A stretch of 48,293 bases of DNA from Bacteroidia bacterium (GCA_014376805.1 JACMQU010000160.1:1-48293); one strand, 5' to 3'. Numbered from the stretch's first letter, positions 27,491 to 37,011 are shown. Program-made: numbers and translations. Notes: generated by a model not told the origin, from the sequence alone.

Positions 27491-29503
27491 ATGAAAAAAA
27501 TACTTTTTACTACCCTAATCTCTATTTTGATATTTACTAATGTGTTTGCCCAGGTTAGGAAAGCTGATAGACTTTATGCAGACTGGAATGATGCACAAGC
27601 TGCAGAACTTTATGAAAAGGCCATTCAGAAAGAACCAACGCCTGAATTATATTATAAGCTTGGTCGTTGCTATCAAAACATTAAATTGTATGAAAAAGCG
27701 CTGAATAATTATGATAAAGTAAATCAGGCAGGACAATATCCCGACGCAGAATTTTATCTGAATTATGGATTGATCCTTAAAAATGCGGAAAAATACGCGC
27801 AAGCAAAAGAAGCATTCAAAACTTATAATAAATTGAATCCATCTGATAAAAGAGGAAAGTTTTTTATGAACTCATGCGATGTAGTAATAGAAGACCACAA
27901 ATGGGATGAGCCTGTTTCAATAACTAACGTTGGAGCACTAAACACCAAAGATGCCGATTTTAGTCCGGTTACTTATAAAGATGGAATGGTATTTACTTCA
28001 GACAGATATTCTGAGGACCATGAAAAAATTTATGGCAAAACAGGCGGATACTACTTGAATATATTTTATGTTAAAAACGGAGGAAGTTGCACAGACTTTA
28101 GTAAGGCTGTTTTATTACGCGACTGTTCAGGGTTCAATGAACCGGCTCCTCTTCAGGGAAAAGATATTAACCTGGCTTATCACAATGGTCCAGTAAGCTT
28201 TTCAAAAAACTATGATACTGTTTTTATTTCGCGTGTAAAAAAAGATTTAACGGGAGATGCAAAAACGACATTAGGCATTGAAAGAAATAAAATCTTTTAT
28301 ACAAGAATGGTAAATGGTAAATGGACAGATATAGAACCATTTTACCTGAACAGTGATAGCTTTTCAGTTGCGCTGCCTTTGATCACTAAAGATGGCCAGA
28401 AATTATATTTTGCATCAGACATGCCGGGAGGTTACGGTGAATCAGATATATACTATTGTAACCGCGAAGGCAGTAGTTGGAGTAAACCCATTAACATGGG
28501 ACCAATGGTGAACACTTTCGGCAGAGAAAAATTCCCTTATGTAGATCAGGATGGAAACTTCTTCTTTTCTTCTGATGGTTATATGGGTTTTGGTGGCCTT
28601 GATATATGTGTTGCCGAAAATGTAAATGGCAAATTGACTCAGGCCAAAGTAATGAAAAGCCCCGTTAATTCTTCTAAAGATGACTATGGTGTTATAGTAC
28701 TTACCGGTAAAACAGGTTATATCTCTTCTAACAGAACCGGCGGTCTCGGACGTGATGATATATTTTATTTCGACATGGGTGTGAATAATGATGTATTTAA
28801 TAAAATCTATACAATTGGGTATAGACCATTGCCGGAAGACTCAGCGCGACTTAATATAACTTTCATCGATTCAAAATCACGCCAACAGCTTGGTAAAGGA
28901 CGTTTTTATGCAACTAATAGTAAAACCAAAAAAACCGTTGATCTCCCTCTTAAAGATGGATCAATTAAAATTGCGGTAAAAGAAAGATCAAAATCAAATT
29001 TCAGAACTTATGCGGAAGGCTACAACATGCAATTTGATACTTTTTACATTGGAAGCTTAAAAAATGATACTTCCATTAACCTTACCATTGTTTTAACTAA
29101 GCCTAAAAACATGATCGCATTACGCTCTGATAATATACATCCGGCATTTTTTGATCTTGATAAATCTAATATCCGTGTAGATGCCAAAGATATTCTTGAT
29201 AGCGTTATTATGTATATGAATGCCAATCCGGATGTGCACGTAAACATTGGTGCTCACACGGATGTGAGGGGGACTGAAAAACATAATATGATACTTTCTA
29301 AACACAGAGCAGAATCTACTGTGAAGTATCTTAAATCAAAAGGAATTGTAAGTAAGAGAATAAAATGGGAAGCATTTGGTTATAGTCAAATAATTAACCA
29401 ATGTAGTAAAGATGTTAAATGCAGCGAAGCAGAACATCAACAAAACAGAAGAGTAGAATTTAAATTTGACAGTGATACACAGAATGCAGCAATGGCTCAT
29501 TAA
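27491..29503 (+). CDS. TPR-PD40-OmpA protein of the PorE type
   Basis: 670 residues. Signal peptide 1-20, TPR-like helices at about 22-130 (YEKAIQKEPTPELYYKLGRCYQN), WD40-like PD40 propeller at about 145-430 (ADFSPVTYKDGMVFTSDR, KLYFASDMPGGYGESDIY, NFFFSSDGYMGFGGLDI), a carboxypeptidase-regulatory-like linker at about 455-535, and an OmpA peptidoglycan-binding domain at about 550-665 (IGAHTDVRGTEKHN, LSKHRAESTVKYL, QNRRVEF). The order matches PorE, which ties the type IX machinery to peptidoglycan. With the SprF-like gene 20 bp upstream it would anchor the giant adhesin. A strong terminator closes the operon. Confidence 0.92.
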   Translation: MKKILFTTLISILIFTNVFAQVRKADRLYADWNDAQAAELYEKAIQKEPTPELYYKLGRCYQNIKLYEKALNNYDKVNQAGQYPDAEFYLNYGLILKNAEKYAQAKEAFKTYNKLNPSDKRGKFFMNSCDVVIEDHKWDEPVSITNVGALNTKDADFSPVTYKDGMVFTSDRYSEDHEKIYGKTGGYYLNIFYVKNGGSCTDFSKAVLLRDCSGFNEPAPLQGKDINLAYHNGPVSFSKNYDTVFISRVKKDLTGDAKTTLGIERNKIFYTRMVNGKWTDIEPFYLNSDSFSVALPLITKDGQKLYFASDMPGGYGESDIYYCNREGSSWSKPINMGPMVNTFGREKFPYVDQDGNFFFSSDGYMGFGGLDICVAENVNGKLTQAKVMKSPVNSSKDDYGVIVLTGKTGYISSNRTGGLGRDDIFYFDMGVNNDVFNKIYTIGYRPLPEDSARLNITFIDSKSRQQLGKGRFYATNSKTKKTVDLPLKDGSIKIAVKERSKSNFRTYAEGYNMQFDTFYIGSLKNDTSINLTIVLTKPKNMIALRSDNIHPAFFDLDKSNIRVDAKDILDSVIMYMNANPDVHVNIGAHTDVRGTEKHNMILSKHRAESTVKYLKSKGIVSKRIKWEAFGYSQIINQCSKDVKCSEAEHQQNRRVEFKFDSDTQNAAMAH

Positions 29504-29525
29504 ACACTAAAATCTTTTAAACATT

Positions 29526-29564
29526 AAAAAAGCCTTGTATATTTGTTTACAAGGCTTTTTTTTT
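29526..29564 (+). terminator. Rho-independent terminator of the adhesin operon
   Basis: aaaaaagccttgta (29526-29539) pairs with tacaaggctttttt (29548-29561) around an eight-base loop and is followed by further T residues. It is 22 bp after the stop of the PorE-type gene. Confidence 0.93.
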
Positions 29565-29669
29565 GCCCCTTATATACTAGAGAAATTACTCTATTAATAG
29601 TTAATCTCTTTAAAGTGAAGTAAACATTTTGGAACGGGAGTTGCAGATTAATAACAATAAAAATATACA

Positions 29670-30605
29670 ATGAACCTAAATAAATTTATACTAACCCTGT
29701 TTTTGTTATTCCTTTTTAAATGGTCATTTGCACAATATGATACTGCCATACATTTTAACAAGTATGCTTTTGAAGAAGTTTTTGCTAAAGCCAAAGAGGC
29801 TAATAAGCCCATTATGCTGTATTTTCATATTGATGGGTGCGGTTCATGCATTCAATTAGAAAGAGGGGCATTCGCCCAAAAAGATATTTATAGTTTTATT
29901 AATTCAAATTTTATAGTGTATAATATAAATACCCAAAAAGGTGAAGGGCTTGAAATAAATAAACATTATAAAATTAAAGTTAATCCAACCATTCTTTTTT
30001 TGAACCAATTGGGTTCAACTATTGATCGGGTGGAAGGATATCAGGGAATGTTTCAGATTTATGAGCATCTAAAACGCGCGGTAGATAAAGTTGATCTGTA
30101 CCTGTATGCTAAAAACGAATATACACATGGCAACAGAAAACCAGACTTTTTATATAAATATAGCTACATCCTGGATGAAGCGGGTGATTTAGATTCTGGT
30201 AATGTAGTTGGTGAATATCTGGCAACTCAAACCAATAAGCAACTAATGACAGAAAAAAATATTGGCTATATTTACGATTTTGTGTTTTATAATAATATTT
30301 TTTATATGGGCCATTCAAGCTCAGCTTTTCAAATGATTTACAACAATAAAAATATTTTTGCCCGATACTTTAATATGAACCAAATTGATGCAAGAATAAT
30401 TTTAACCCTTCATGCAGAAATACAAAAGTCTTGTTCAAACGGAGGTAAAGATTTTGAAGAATTGTACAACCTCCTTAAAGTATACCATGGGCGTAAAAAC
30501 ATCGGTCTCGAAGATTCAGATGAAAAGAAACAAACTTACATGATTAATGTAATAGATACCATCCAAATTAAAACAGATTTTAGCCGCTGTCTAATTAGAA
30601 AGTAA
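29670..30605 (+). CDS. Periplasmic thioredoxin-fold protein
   Basis: 311 residues. Signal peptide 1-21 (ending WSFA). Residues about 30-140 form a thioredoxin-like domain of the DUF255/thioredoxin_7 kind: FAKAKEANKPIMLYFHIDGCGSC, with redox pair C57-G-S-C60 and cis-Pro at VNPTILF. The remaining 170 residues are helical with no recognised domain; such C-terminal extensions are common in Bacteroidota thioredoxin-like proteins. It may maintain disulfides of exported proteins. Notably, the giant protein upstream carries about 23 Cys pairs, but a link is conjecture. Confidence 0.82.
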   Translation: MNLNKFILTLFLLFLFKWSFAQYDTAIHFNKYAFEEVFAKAKEANKPIMLYFHIDGCGSCIQLERGAFAQKDIYSFINSNFIVYNINTQKGEGLEINKHYKIKVNPTILFLNQLGSTIDRVEGYQGMFQIYEHLKRAVDKVDLYLYAKNEYTHGNRKPDFLYKYSYILDEAGDLDSGNVVGEYLATQTNKQLMTEKNIGYIYDFVFYNNIFYMGHSSSAFQMIYNNKNIFARYFNMNQIDARIILTLHAEIQKSCSNGGKDFEELYNLLKVYHGRKNIGLEDSDEKKQTYMINVIDTIQIKTDFSRCLIRK

Positions 30606-30685
30606 TATAAAAATAAAGTGTTTTCTGAGAAATTTTTATGTTGCTTTTTGTAGTTTCTGAGATCTGCACACGTTAACTTAACCTC

Positions 30686-30714
30686 AAAAAGTGTTTGCTT
30701 TAACAAACCTTTTT
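30686..30714. terminator. Possible bidirectional terminator
   Basis: aaaaag-t-gtttg pairs with caaac-cttttt around a short loop, with one bulged base. It lies between the convergent thioredoxin-like and minus-strand genes. Confidence 0.5.
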
Positions 30715-30773
30715 CAAATTTTTAAAAGTACAGCCATGATTAAAATATTTTTTTAATAGGTTGTTTTCTGAGA

Positions 30774-31748
30774 CTATTTATCAAGCCCTGGCCAATGTTT
30801 AACATTATGTTTTAGTTTTAATTCTACCTTCTTCCTCACCTTACGGTAATATCTGCATTTCACTCCTTTACCCTCAAAATTAACTACTCTATAAGTAAAA
30901 GCCGGAAAGTTTTTTGTTTGCTGGGATGTCCAGATATTATGCCGTCTGATATTCATATCTATTTGTAAACCTTCCGCATCACGAACAAATCCAAAGGTAT
31001 ATTGAGCCTTTTTATATTGCAATAACTTATATTCTAAAAACTCAAGCATCGCCTTTATCAAGTTAGTATCATTATCATAAATCAAACCCTTTTCTTCAGA
31101 AAAAATATCAAAACGCTTCTTATTAATCACTAGTTTAACCTTTATGCTTTGCGAACTTTCTAGGTGAGAGAGATTAAATGGAATTTTTATTTCTACCGGA
31201 GTATATTCTCCCTTCAGCCCGATACGACCTAATACCACGCGCTCTAATTTAACTTTTTCTAATTCTGCCTTAATGCTATCAGTTACTTTAAGTTCAAATG
31301 ACCTGCATCCTTTAGTTAAGATCACTCCGTCTAAAGTCTCCTGCCGATGTGAAATTACATATAATTTTTCCGGTATTATAAGCTTACCCGTAACATCAAA
31401 CTTAAGATTAAATAACAAGCGGTTATTTGAATCCAGTTCATCTCTGTTACATAAGGTATATTGCTTCCCCCTAACCCAAGATAACTTTTCATACTTGTCA
31501 TTAATTTCAAAATCCTTAAAGGCATAAACTGTATCGTCTGCAGCTATTGAATTAGAAAATTTAATCGGATCCTTTAATGCCTGTCCATATAAAATCCAAA
31601 CGGATGTTGCAATAATTTTCATATTGCTTTCGTCTATGGATGGGATGCTCTTAACCTTGTCAAGATCATAAGTCTGAGCGGTAAGTGTGAAGGGCAGGTA
31701 TAGGGCCCACAGATAAATTAAACCTATCTTATTAACAACTGTTTTCAA
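30774..31748 (-). CDS. Secreted protein of unknown function
   Basis: 324 residues with signal peptide 1-24 (ending TLTA). I recognise no domain. The chain is mainly beta-rich and basic at the C-terminus (KVRKKVELKLKHNVKH). Features include C98 in QYTLCNRDELD, C148 in LTKGCRSFEL and a third Cys in GVKCRYYRK. No lipobox or T9SS tail is visible. It is convergent with the thioredoxin-like gene and divergent from the next secreted protein. Codon use and signal peptide support a real gene. Confidence 0.75.
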   Translation of the reverse strand: MKTVVNKIGLIYLWALYLPFTLTAQTYDLDKVKSIPSIDESNMKIIATSVWILYGQALKDPIKFSNSIAADDTVYAFKDFEINDKYEKLSWVRGKQYTLCNRDELDSNNRLLFNLKFDVTGKLIIPEKLYVISHRQETLDGVILTKGCRSFELKVTDSIKAELEKVKLERVVLGRIGLKGEYTPVEIKIPFNLSHLESSQSIKVKLVINKKRFDIFSEEKGLIYDNDTNLIKAMLEFLEYKLLQYKKAQYTFGFVRDAEGLQIDMNIRRHNIWTSQQTKNFPAFTYRVVNFEGKGVKCRYYRKVRKKVELKLKHNVKHWPGLDK

Positions 31749-31926
31749 TATTTATCGGGTGTTATTTGGTAAGTAATAAAAATTGCTTTCTAAAGGTAAA
31801 GGTAATAAAATATCAAATACATAATAAAAAAAAGAAGGAATTATATAACTTTTCTAAAAGTTGTGTAACACTTTCTAAAACTTATTCCCGAAATTTGCTG
31901 CCTAATATATAATTTTTAAAAATATC

Positions 31927-32763
31927 ATGAAATTTATCCTAATATTTCTGATTTTTCTGATCCCGTCTTTACAACTCAAAGCACAAGAACAAACGCAAGA
32001 GGAAATTATAGATGAAGGAACTAAACTCTACCGCAATGAATTAACTTCATGGAATGCTACTGATTACTTTTCTGAAAATTATGCTGAAAAAAGTGATGAA
32101 ATTGGAGGTAGTTTTTCCTATGCAGACAGCAATATGATGAAGTGTGTGTTTTTTTCAAAATCCACCAAACCTACTGTTATTGCTACCGTTTCTTTTGATA
32201 CTACTATTGATATTAAATCAGCTGTCATAGATAAAAAAGAACGAATTTTTACAAAATATGAAAATGAACTTTATACACTTCAGCTAAATTCAATTATTGC
32301 TGTTGCTTCAGATAATATTTTTTTTAAAAGATATAACAATACAAGTTTAGTGATGGTGCCACTTATAGACGCTTTTTCTAAAAGAGTTTATATTATGACA
32401 GGAGTTAAACAAAGTTGCCTTGTAATTTTTGGTAACGATTACCTAATTGCGTTTGATGAAAACAATAAAATAACCTATAAAAAACACCTCCATAAAAACA
32501 TTATTCCATTAGAATGTGCTAAAGATATTACAGTTGATAATAACAATGTGCCAGGTACTATGCATATTCATAATGTAGATGCAGGAAATCTTCCAACACC
32601 TACAGATATATGTAGCCTTATGTTATATTCAAAACAAGCTAACTGGAAAAAACACACTGTATTTGCGCCTGACAGTGTATGCATCTGGAATTGTGAAACG
32701 AGCCATTTAACGGTTATGTCCAAGGAAGAATGGCGTACCAAATTTGCAGTGCATAAAAAATGA
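31927..32763 (+). CDS. Secreted protein of unknown function
   Basis: 278 residues with signal peptide 1-19 (ending LKA). No family recognised. The body alternates short strands and charged turns, with conserved-looking segments SFSYADSNMMKCVFFSK, FSKRVYIMTGVKQSCLV and a C-terminal DSVCIWNC pair of Cys. The middle part (YLIAFDENNKITYKKHLHKNIIP) resembles lipocalin- or barrel-type repeats, but weakly. It ends 16 bp before the convergent LpxR-type gene. The upstream 180 bp between this gene and the divergent one should hold both promoters. Confidence 0.75.
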   Translation: MKFILIFLIFLIPSLQLKAQEQTQEEIIDEGTKLYRNELTSWNATDYFSENYAEKSDEIGGSFSYADSNMMKCVFFSKSTKPTVIATVSFDTTIDIKSAVIDKKERIFTKYENELYTLQLNSIIAVASDNIFFKRYNNTSLVMVPLIDAFSKRVYIMTGVKQSCLVIFGNDYLIAFDENNKITYKKHLHKNIIPLECAKDITVDNNNVPGTMHIHNVDAGNLPTPTDICSLMLYSKQANWKKHTVFAPDSVCIWNCETSHLTVMSKEEWRTKFAVHKK

Positions 32764-32779
32764 TCTATTGCTTTTAAGG

Positions 32780-33736
32780 CTAAAAACAGATACTGATATT
32801 ACAATGTCCCCAACCATGTTTTAAGCCTCCATTAAATTCAGGAGAAATACGAGCTTTTGTGTATTCCATGCTAAATTGTTTATATGCAATTACAATTCCT
32901 GCAAAGCCTAAACCAACAATACGCTCAACATCGCCGTCTGAAATTGTATAAACACTATGCCGGTTAAAAACACCTCCTTGCATAGTACCATTATAAGCAA
33001 CTGCTTTAACATTTCCTTTCGCAAATACATAACATTGAAATTTTTGCAAACTCTTGCTTTTAGTTATTCCTATGTTCATAAAATATGAATTCATAAATCC
33101 GGTTCTTATCATTGCTCCCATAGATACATCGGTATATAAAGTTCCCAGCCGGCCTTCGCCAAGCGCAATAAATTCTAAATACTTATTTTTTATTAGCCCT
33201 TTTTCATACTGTGCTTTGTAATTTAAAATAATATCATTTGCTATCTGGTTGTGCCAGCCTTGCGGTTTCACACCTCCTATCAACCTATGTATCGCTGTCT
33301 GTTCTTCATTGCCCCCAACAGCAGAGCCAATCATTCCAATATCCAGTTGCATCGTCGTTTTTAGGTGGTTAAGCGTATTCAGGTTTATGTGAAAATGTGA
33401 TAAAAACATGGTGCCGGCATACGGTCGCTCCCCATAATATATATCACTTATCCGAATACTTTTTGGCGTAAAACCATCCCGCTGGATAGCAAGTCCATAA
33501 AAATGAAGATTCTTTTTGCTTCCTGAAAACAGTAACTTAGAAACAATTGATTTATAAATGAATGGAGCTATCAGTTCTATTCGCACACCCTGCGTAAAGT
33601 ACATATCGGTTTGACTAAAATAATCATTTTCATAATTGATCCGTAAAAGACGATCATCACTTATGTGTGTGCTGTCTGTTTGAGCAATAACATGCAATGA
33701 AAATATAATTGCTAAAAACAGGTAAAAATATCTCAT
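32780..33736 (-). CDS. lpxR: LpxR-type lipid A 3'-O-deacylase
   Basis: 318 residues. Signal peptide 1-18, then an outer-membrane barrel of the LpxR (DUF2219) family: INYENDYFSQTDMYFTQG, RPYAGTMFL, LDIGMIGSAVGG, and AIHRLIGGVKPQGWHNQI. The Asn37-Asp38, Thr48 and His150 positions correspond to family active-site residues, though I could not place the catalytic Glu. LpxR enzymes remove the 3'-acyloxyacyl group of lipid A, with calcium. It is probably a lipid A remodelling enzyme on the outer leaflet. Symbol by family only. Confidence 0.88.
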   Translation of the reverse strand: MRYFYLFLAIIFSLHVIAQTDSTHISDDRLLRINYENDYFSQTDMYFTQGVRIELIAPFIYKSIVSKLLFSGSKKNLHFYGLAIQRDGFTPKSIRISDIYYGERPYAGTMFLSHFHINLNTLNHLKTTMQLDIGMIGSAVGGNEEQTAIHRLIGGVKPQGWHNQIANDIILNYKAQYEKGLIKNKYLEFIALGEGRLGTLYTDVSMGAMIRTGFMNSYFMNIGITKSKSLQKFQCYVFAKGNVKAVAYNGTMQGGVFNRHSVYTISDGDVERIVGLGFAGIVIAYKQFSMEYTKARISPEFNGGLKHGWGHCNISICF

Positions 33737-34340
33737 CTTTTATATACGCAAATTCAAACCCATCAGATTCAAATTATTTATCATTACAGGCATGTTTTTT
33801 TACCCATTATTTAAATGGATTGCGAAGAATAATCCCCACCTTGAAGAAGTAATTTCCCCTGATTATATTATTACCTAAAATATAGTTACCAGCCAAATTT
33901 TATAGAAAAAACCAACGCATAGTTTTACCCGTGTGCTTTTTAAGAATCGGCAAACCACAAATCAGTCATCATTTTTTGTGTGGGCGAACCAATGGCTTGT
34001 AAGGGTGAATTTCTATTTCTTAAGTTTTTAAAATTAAAGACTTGCTACTATGCCTCCGTTTTAAATCTATTTTGATGAGTAAAACATGGCATACTTTTTT
34101 AAATGTTTTATTCAGATGAAAAAAAATATTCCGGCACCTCCGGCTTTAATTTTCAACAAATAAAAACCTGGGGCATTGATGACAAAAAAGATTCCCGCTG
34201 TGGCATAAAAATATTTAACTATTTAAAAAATCCCCTGATAGAGGCCGGATTTTAAATACTCTTACGTTTAAATTCGTGCTTTAATAATAATGGCATTATT
34301 TTTCTTTGGTTAATTGTTCATTGAAATTAATAAGAAAGTT
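33737..34340. other. Intergenic region, no gene recognised
   Basis: About 600 bp between the LpxR-type gene (minus) and Ku (plus). I find no coding frame with family resemblance on either strand; both promoters must lie here. Confidence 0.5.
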
Positions 34341-35111
34341 ATGAAAGCAATATGGAAAGGTTCAATTGGATTTGGATTGGTAAATATTCCGGTAAAACTT
34401 TATAGTGCTACCGAACAAAGCAACCTAAACCTGGATATGGTAGACAGCAGAGACCACGCTAGAATACATTTTCAAAGAGTAAATGAAAACAGTGGCAAAG
34501 AAGTGAAATGGGAAAATATTGCAAAAGCTTATAAAATTGACGAAGAATATATTGTATTAGACGAAGAAGATTTTGCACAGGCTGCCCCTGAAAAATCTAA
34601 GATTATTGAAGTGAACCATTTTGTAGATGAACATGAAATTGATACCATCTATTATGAAAATTCTTATTATGTTGAACCAGAAAAATCTGGGGAGAAAGCT
34701 TATGCATTGTTACGCGAAGCATTAATTAAATCAGGTAAAGTAGGGGTTGCGCAGTTTGTAATGCGAAGTGCCGCAACCCTAACAATTTTAAAACCATTAG
34801 GAACTATTCTGGTATTAAGTAAAATAAGATTTGCCCAGGAAATCCGTCAATCAGATGAATTTAAACTTCCGGCCAAATCTTCTATAAAACCTGCAGAATT
34901 AAAAATGGCATTATCACTCATTAACCAATATACCGGCCACTTTGATATTGAAAAGTACAAAGACGAATATGCTGCCGCACTTATAAAAGTGATTAAGGCA
35001 AAAGCCAAAGGTAAAAAACCTGTTGCCCGCAAGCTCACTATTGTTCATAATAAAACAGAAGATCTGATGGAGCAACTTAAAGCAAGTTTAAATAAAAAGA
35101 AAGTTTCGTAA
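34341..35111 (+). CDS. ku: Ku protein, DNA double-strand break end binding
   Basis: 256 residues from the ATG at 34341, which gives the family-standard start MKAIWKGSIGFGLVNIPVKLYSA; an upstream in-frame start would add nine residues without family support. The Ku core domain spans about 1-230: IHFQRVNENSGKEVKWENI, EIDTIYYENSYYVEPE, RSAATLTILKPLGTILVLSKIRFAQEIR. A Lys-rich tail follows (KAKAKGKKPVARK). Bacterial Ku binds DNA ends as a homodimer and recruits LigD for non-homologous end joining. LigD is not in this window, although it is usually adjacent in many genomes. Confidence 0.95.
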   Translation: MKAIWKGSIGFGLVNIPVKLYSATEQSNLNLDMVDSRDHARIHFQRVNENSGKEVKWENIAKAYKIDEEYIVLDEEDFAQAAPEKSKIIEVNHFVDEHEIDTIYYENSYYVEPEKSGEKAYALLREALIKSGKVGVAQFVMRSAATLTILKPLGTILVLSKIRFAQEIRQSDEFKLPAKSSIKPAELKMALSLINQYTGHFDIEKYKDEYAAALIKVIKAKAKGKKPVARKLTIVHNKTEDLMEQLKASLNKKKVS

Positions 35112-35113
35112 AT

Positions 35114-35588
35114 TAAATTAGTGCAATAGATGCTTCTACCCTGTTACCTGTTGAAAAGTTAATAATATTTATCCCTCCCATATTTGTTTTAAAATCTATT
35201 GTCTTATTACTATCTGCTGAAACTTTAATATACAATGAATCAATGGAGCCTGCTGGTACGGATTTTTTTCTGATAAAAAATGCCAAGAGTCTGTTAAGCT
35301 TACATTAACCAACTGGGTAGTTATCAGGCAGCCATCTCCCGATAAGGTGTCATTATCGAAAAATGCATTTCCATAACCTGATAAAAATTCGGCATGTACT
35401 GCCTGCCATTGTTTAATTCCTGATAGTTTTGTTCTTACCCAACCTGAAGGCGAAAAGTTAGCACCCTCAAAATCTTCATTCCGTTTAACCTGAGCATTGT
35501 ATATGTGCTTTAAAATTAACAGAATTAAAAGTACAGCCTGTTTTTTCTTAAACCTTCTGTAATTGTAATCATGTCTTCCATTTATAAG
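35114..35588 (-). pseudogene. Frameshifted cleaved-adhesin/choice-of-anchor-J-like secreted protein
   Basis: Read on the minus strand, one frame gives a signal-like start (RRFKKKQAVLLILLILKHIYNAQ, without a usable ATG in frame), then EDFEGANFSPSGWVRTKLSG, YGNAFFDND and SLTDSWHFLSE. A second frame continues seamlessly after a homopolymer run at 35263-35269 (seven T): KKSVPAGSIDSLYIKVSADSN and so on to a stop at 35114-35116. One extra base in the run would join the halves. The FEG...PSGW pattern is typical of cleaved-adhesin domains. Both the missing start and the shift suggest decay, though a sequencing error in the run is possible. Confidence 0.7.
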
Positions 35589-36138
35589 TTAAAATCAAGT
35601 CATCCAACTATGGTATAAAAATTTCATTATATACAATAAATCAAATATTCACTAAACAAATATTTATTAATCAGTAAGTAAATAACAATCATGAATATTA
35701 TAAGTAATACAAAGGATTTTTACACTTTATACCAACTGAGAAGTATCGTTTTTGGATTTTATAATTAATTGAATCGATGGAAAATATTACACAATATAAA
35801 GCGAAATGCAGACAATTTTCTACTCACATTGCTAGAGGAGTTCTATATTTACAAAGAAGTCTTTATGCTTCCGGTAATACAATTTCGGCATTAACCATTA
35901 TTATGGATATTGTAATATAAGGGCATTTAAAATCGATTAATGCGTATAAATTATTGTGATTTTGTGTTCATGTAAATTATTATATTTTGATCACTGTTAA
36001 ATTTACAATTTTAATGAAATCAATTTAATTAATTTTTTATTCAATACAAATTTGAAATCAATTTTAAATTTTTGTAGATTATTTTACCCACTGTGTGCAT
36101 TCATGATAAAAGTGTTTAAACTAATTTGTTGAAATCCA
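35589..36138. other. Intergenic region with one doubtful 47-codon frame
   Basis: Very AT-rich DNA between the pseudogene and the next lipoprotein. Apart from the short frame at 35777-35920 and the promoter motif at 36139, nothing is recognised. Confidence 0.45.
35777..35920 (+). CDS. Possible 47-residue small protein
   Basis: An ATG-initiated frame encodes a basic start (MENITQYKAKCRQFSTH), an RGVLYLQRSLYASG middle and a hydrophobic end (ISALTIIMDIVI). It stands out as more protein-like and GC-richer than flanking sequence, but could also be the remnant of a larger gene. No ribosome site or homologue is recognised. Confidence 0.25.
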   Translation: MENITQYKAKCRQFSTHIARGVLYLQRSLYASGNTISALTIIMDIVI

Positions 36139-36146
36139 TATATTTG
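36139..36146 (+). promoter_or_regulatory. Possible -7 element (TATATTTG)
   Basis: Matches the Bacteroidota consensus TAnnTTTG and sits 49 bp before the ATG at 36196. The expected -33 TTG element is weak. Confidence 0.35.
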
Positions 36147-36195
36147 TAATCAGGAATAAAGATTGCAGAAACAAGTTGTAATTCAAGAATTTAAC

Positions 36196-37011
36196 ATGAA
36201 AAAAAACATACCTCACTTTTTACTTTTTATGGGTATAGTGCTTCTATTATCGGGCTGCAAAGGAATTTATGAGCCGAATGTTGTGAATATGCCTCTATTA
36301 GAAGAAAAAAGAGAATATACTGTTACGGTATCTCATAAAAATATTCAGGTGGCATATGCTCTCAAAAACCATCTTGCAGTAATGGGAAATGCCTTTTACA
36401 CAAATATTCCTACCAATACAGAAATTGGCTATCAGGAGCTTGGTGAAGGTGGTAAGGGTATATTGGTAGAGGGTGCAGTAGGTTACTTTAATTACTATCC
36501 GGACCTTGATATTACGTTTGAAACTTACGCCGGATTAGGATATGGCCACTCTAATTTTAGTTATAATTCCAGAGATAATAATGGCAATTTAGTTCCACAA
36601 ACTTTCAATTCTAACGGGTTTAAATATTTCATTCAACCTGATATAGGGTTCAAAACAAAATACTTTGACTGGGCCCTTGGCACAAGGTTTTCAGCTATAG
36701 AGTACCTGAACCCAACCATAACCAATGCCAAAGCAAATATTCCCAACGATAGGTACTCTAGCGTAGGCACAACTACTTATATTTTTTTGGAACCTGCACT
36801 AACGCTTCGATTTGGTTTCAGACGAATTAAACTTCAGGTTCAATACATTCATAGCATGAAGTTAAATAATTCACCCTTATACTATACTGACTATTCGTTA
36901 AATGCCGGGTTATTTTTTAACTTTAATAATAGTAAACTTAAAGGTCCTCAATTTCCCAAGTTTCCTAAATTTCCTAAACGTTCCAGGAAAACTGATGAAA
37001 GAAAAGGTTAA
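36196..37011 (+). CDS. Outer-membrane-associated lipoprotein, barrel-like
   Basis: 271 residues from ATG at 36196, chosen because the signal peptide then starts MKKNIPHF and ends in the lipobox LLSGC (Cys21). The body alternates short amphipathic strands (VEGAVGYFNYYPDLDITFETYAGLGYG, YFIQPDIGFKTKYFDWALGTRFSAIEY, LRFGFRRIKLQVQYIHSMK), as in outer-membrane barrel proteins. The C-terminus has a short (FPK) repeat and a basic tail. I do not recognise a named family. It is 30 bp upstream of the DUF748 gene and probably co-transcribed with it. Confidence 0.8.
   Translation: MKKNIPHFLLFMGIVLLLSGCKGIYEPNVVNMPLLEEKREYTVTVSHKNIQVAYALKNHLAVMGNAFYTNIPTNTEIGYQELGEGGKGILVEGAVGYFNYYPDLDITFETYAGLGYGHSNFSYNSRDNNGNLVPQTFNSNGFKYFIQPDIGFKTKYFDWALGTRFSAIEYLNPTITNAKANIPNDRYSSVGTTTYIFLEPALTLRFGFRRIKLQVQYIHSMKLNNSPLYYTDYSLNAGLFFNFNNSKLKGPQFPKFPKFPKRSRKTDERKG

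Noticed and set aside
29670..30605. Thioredoxin-like gene as part of the giant adhesin operon
   Set aside because: A strong terminator at 29526-29564 separates them; only a functional link by disulfides remains conceivable.
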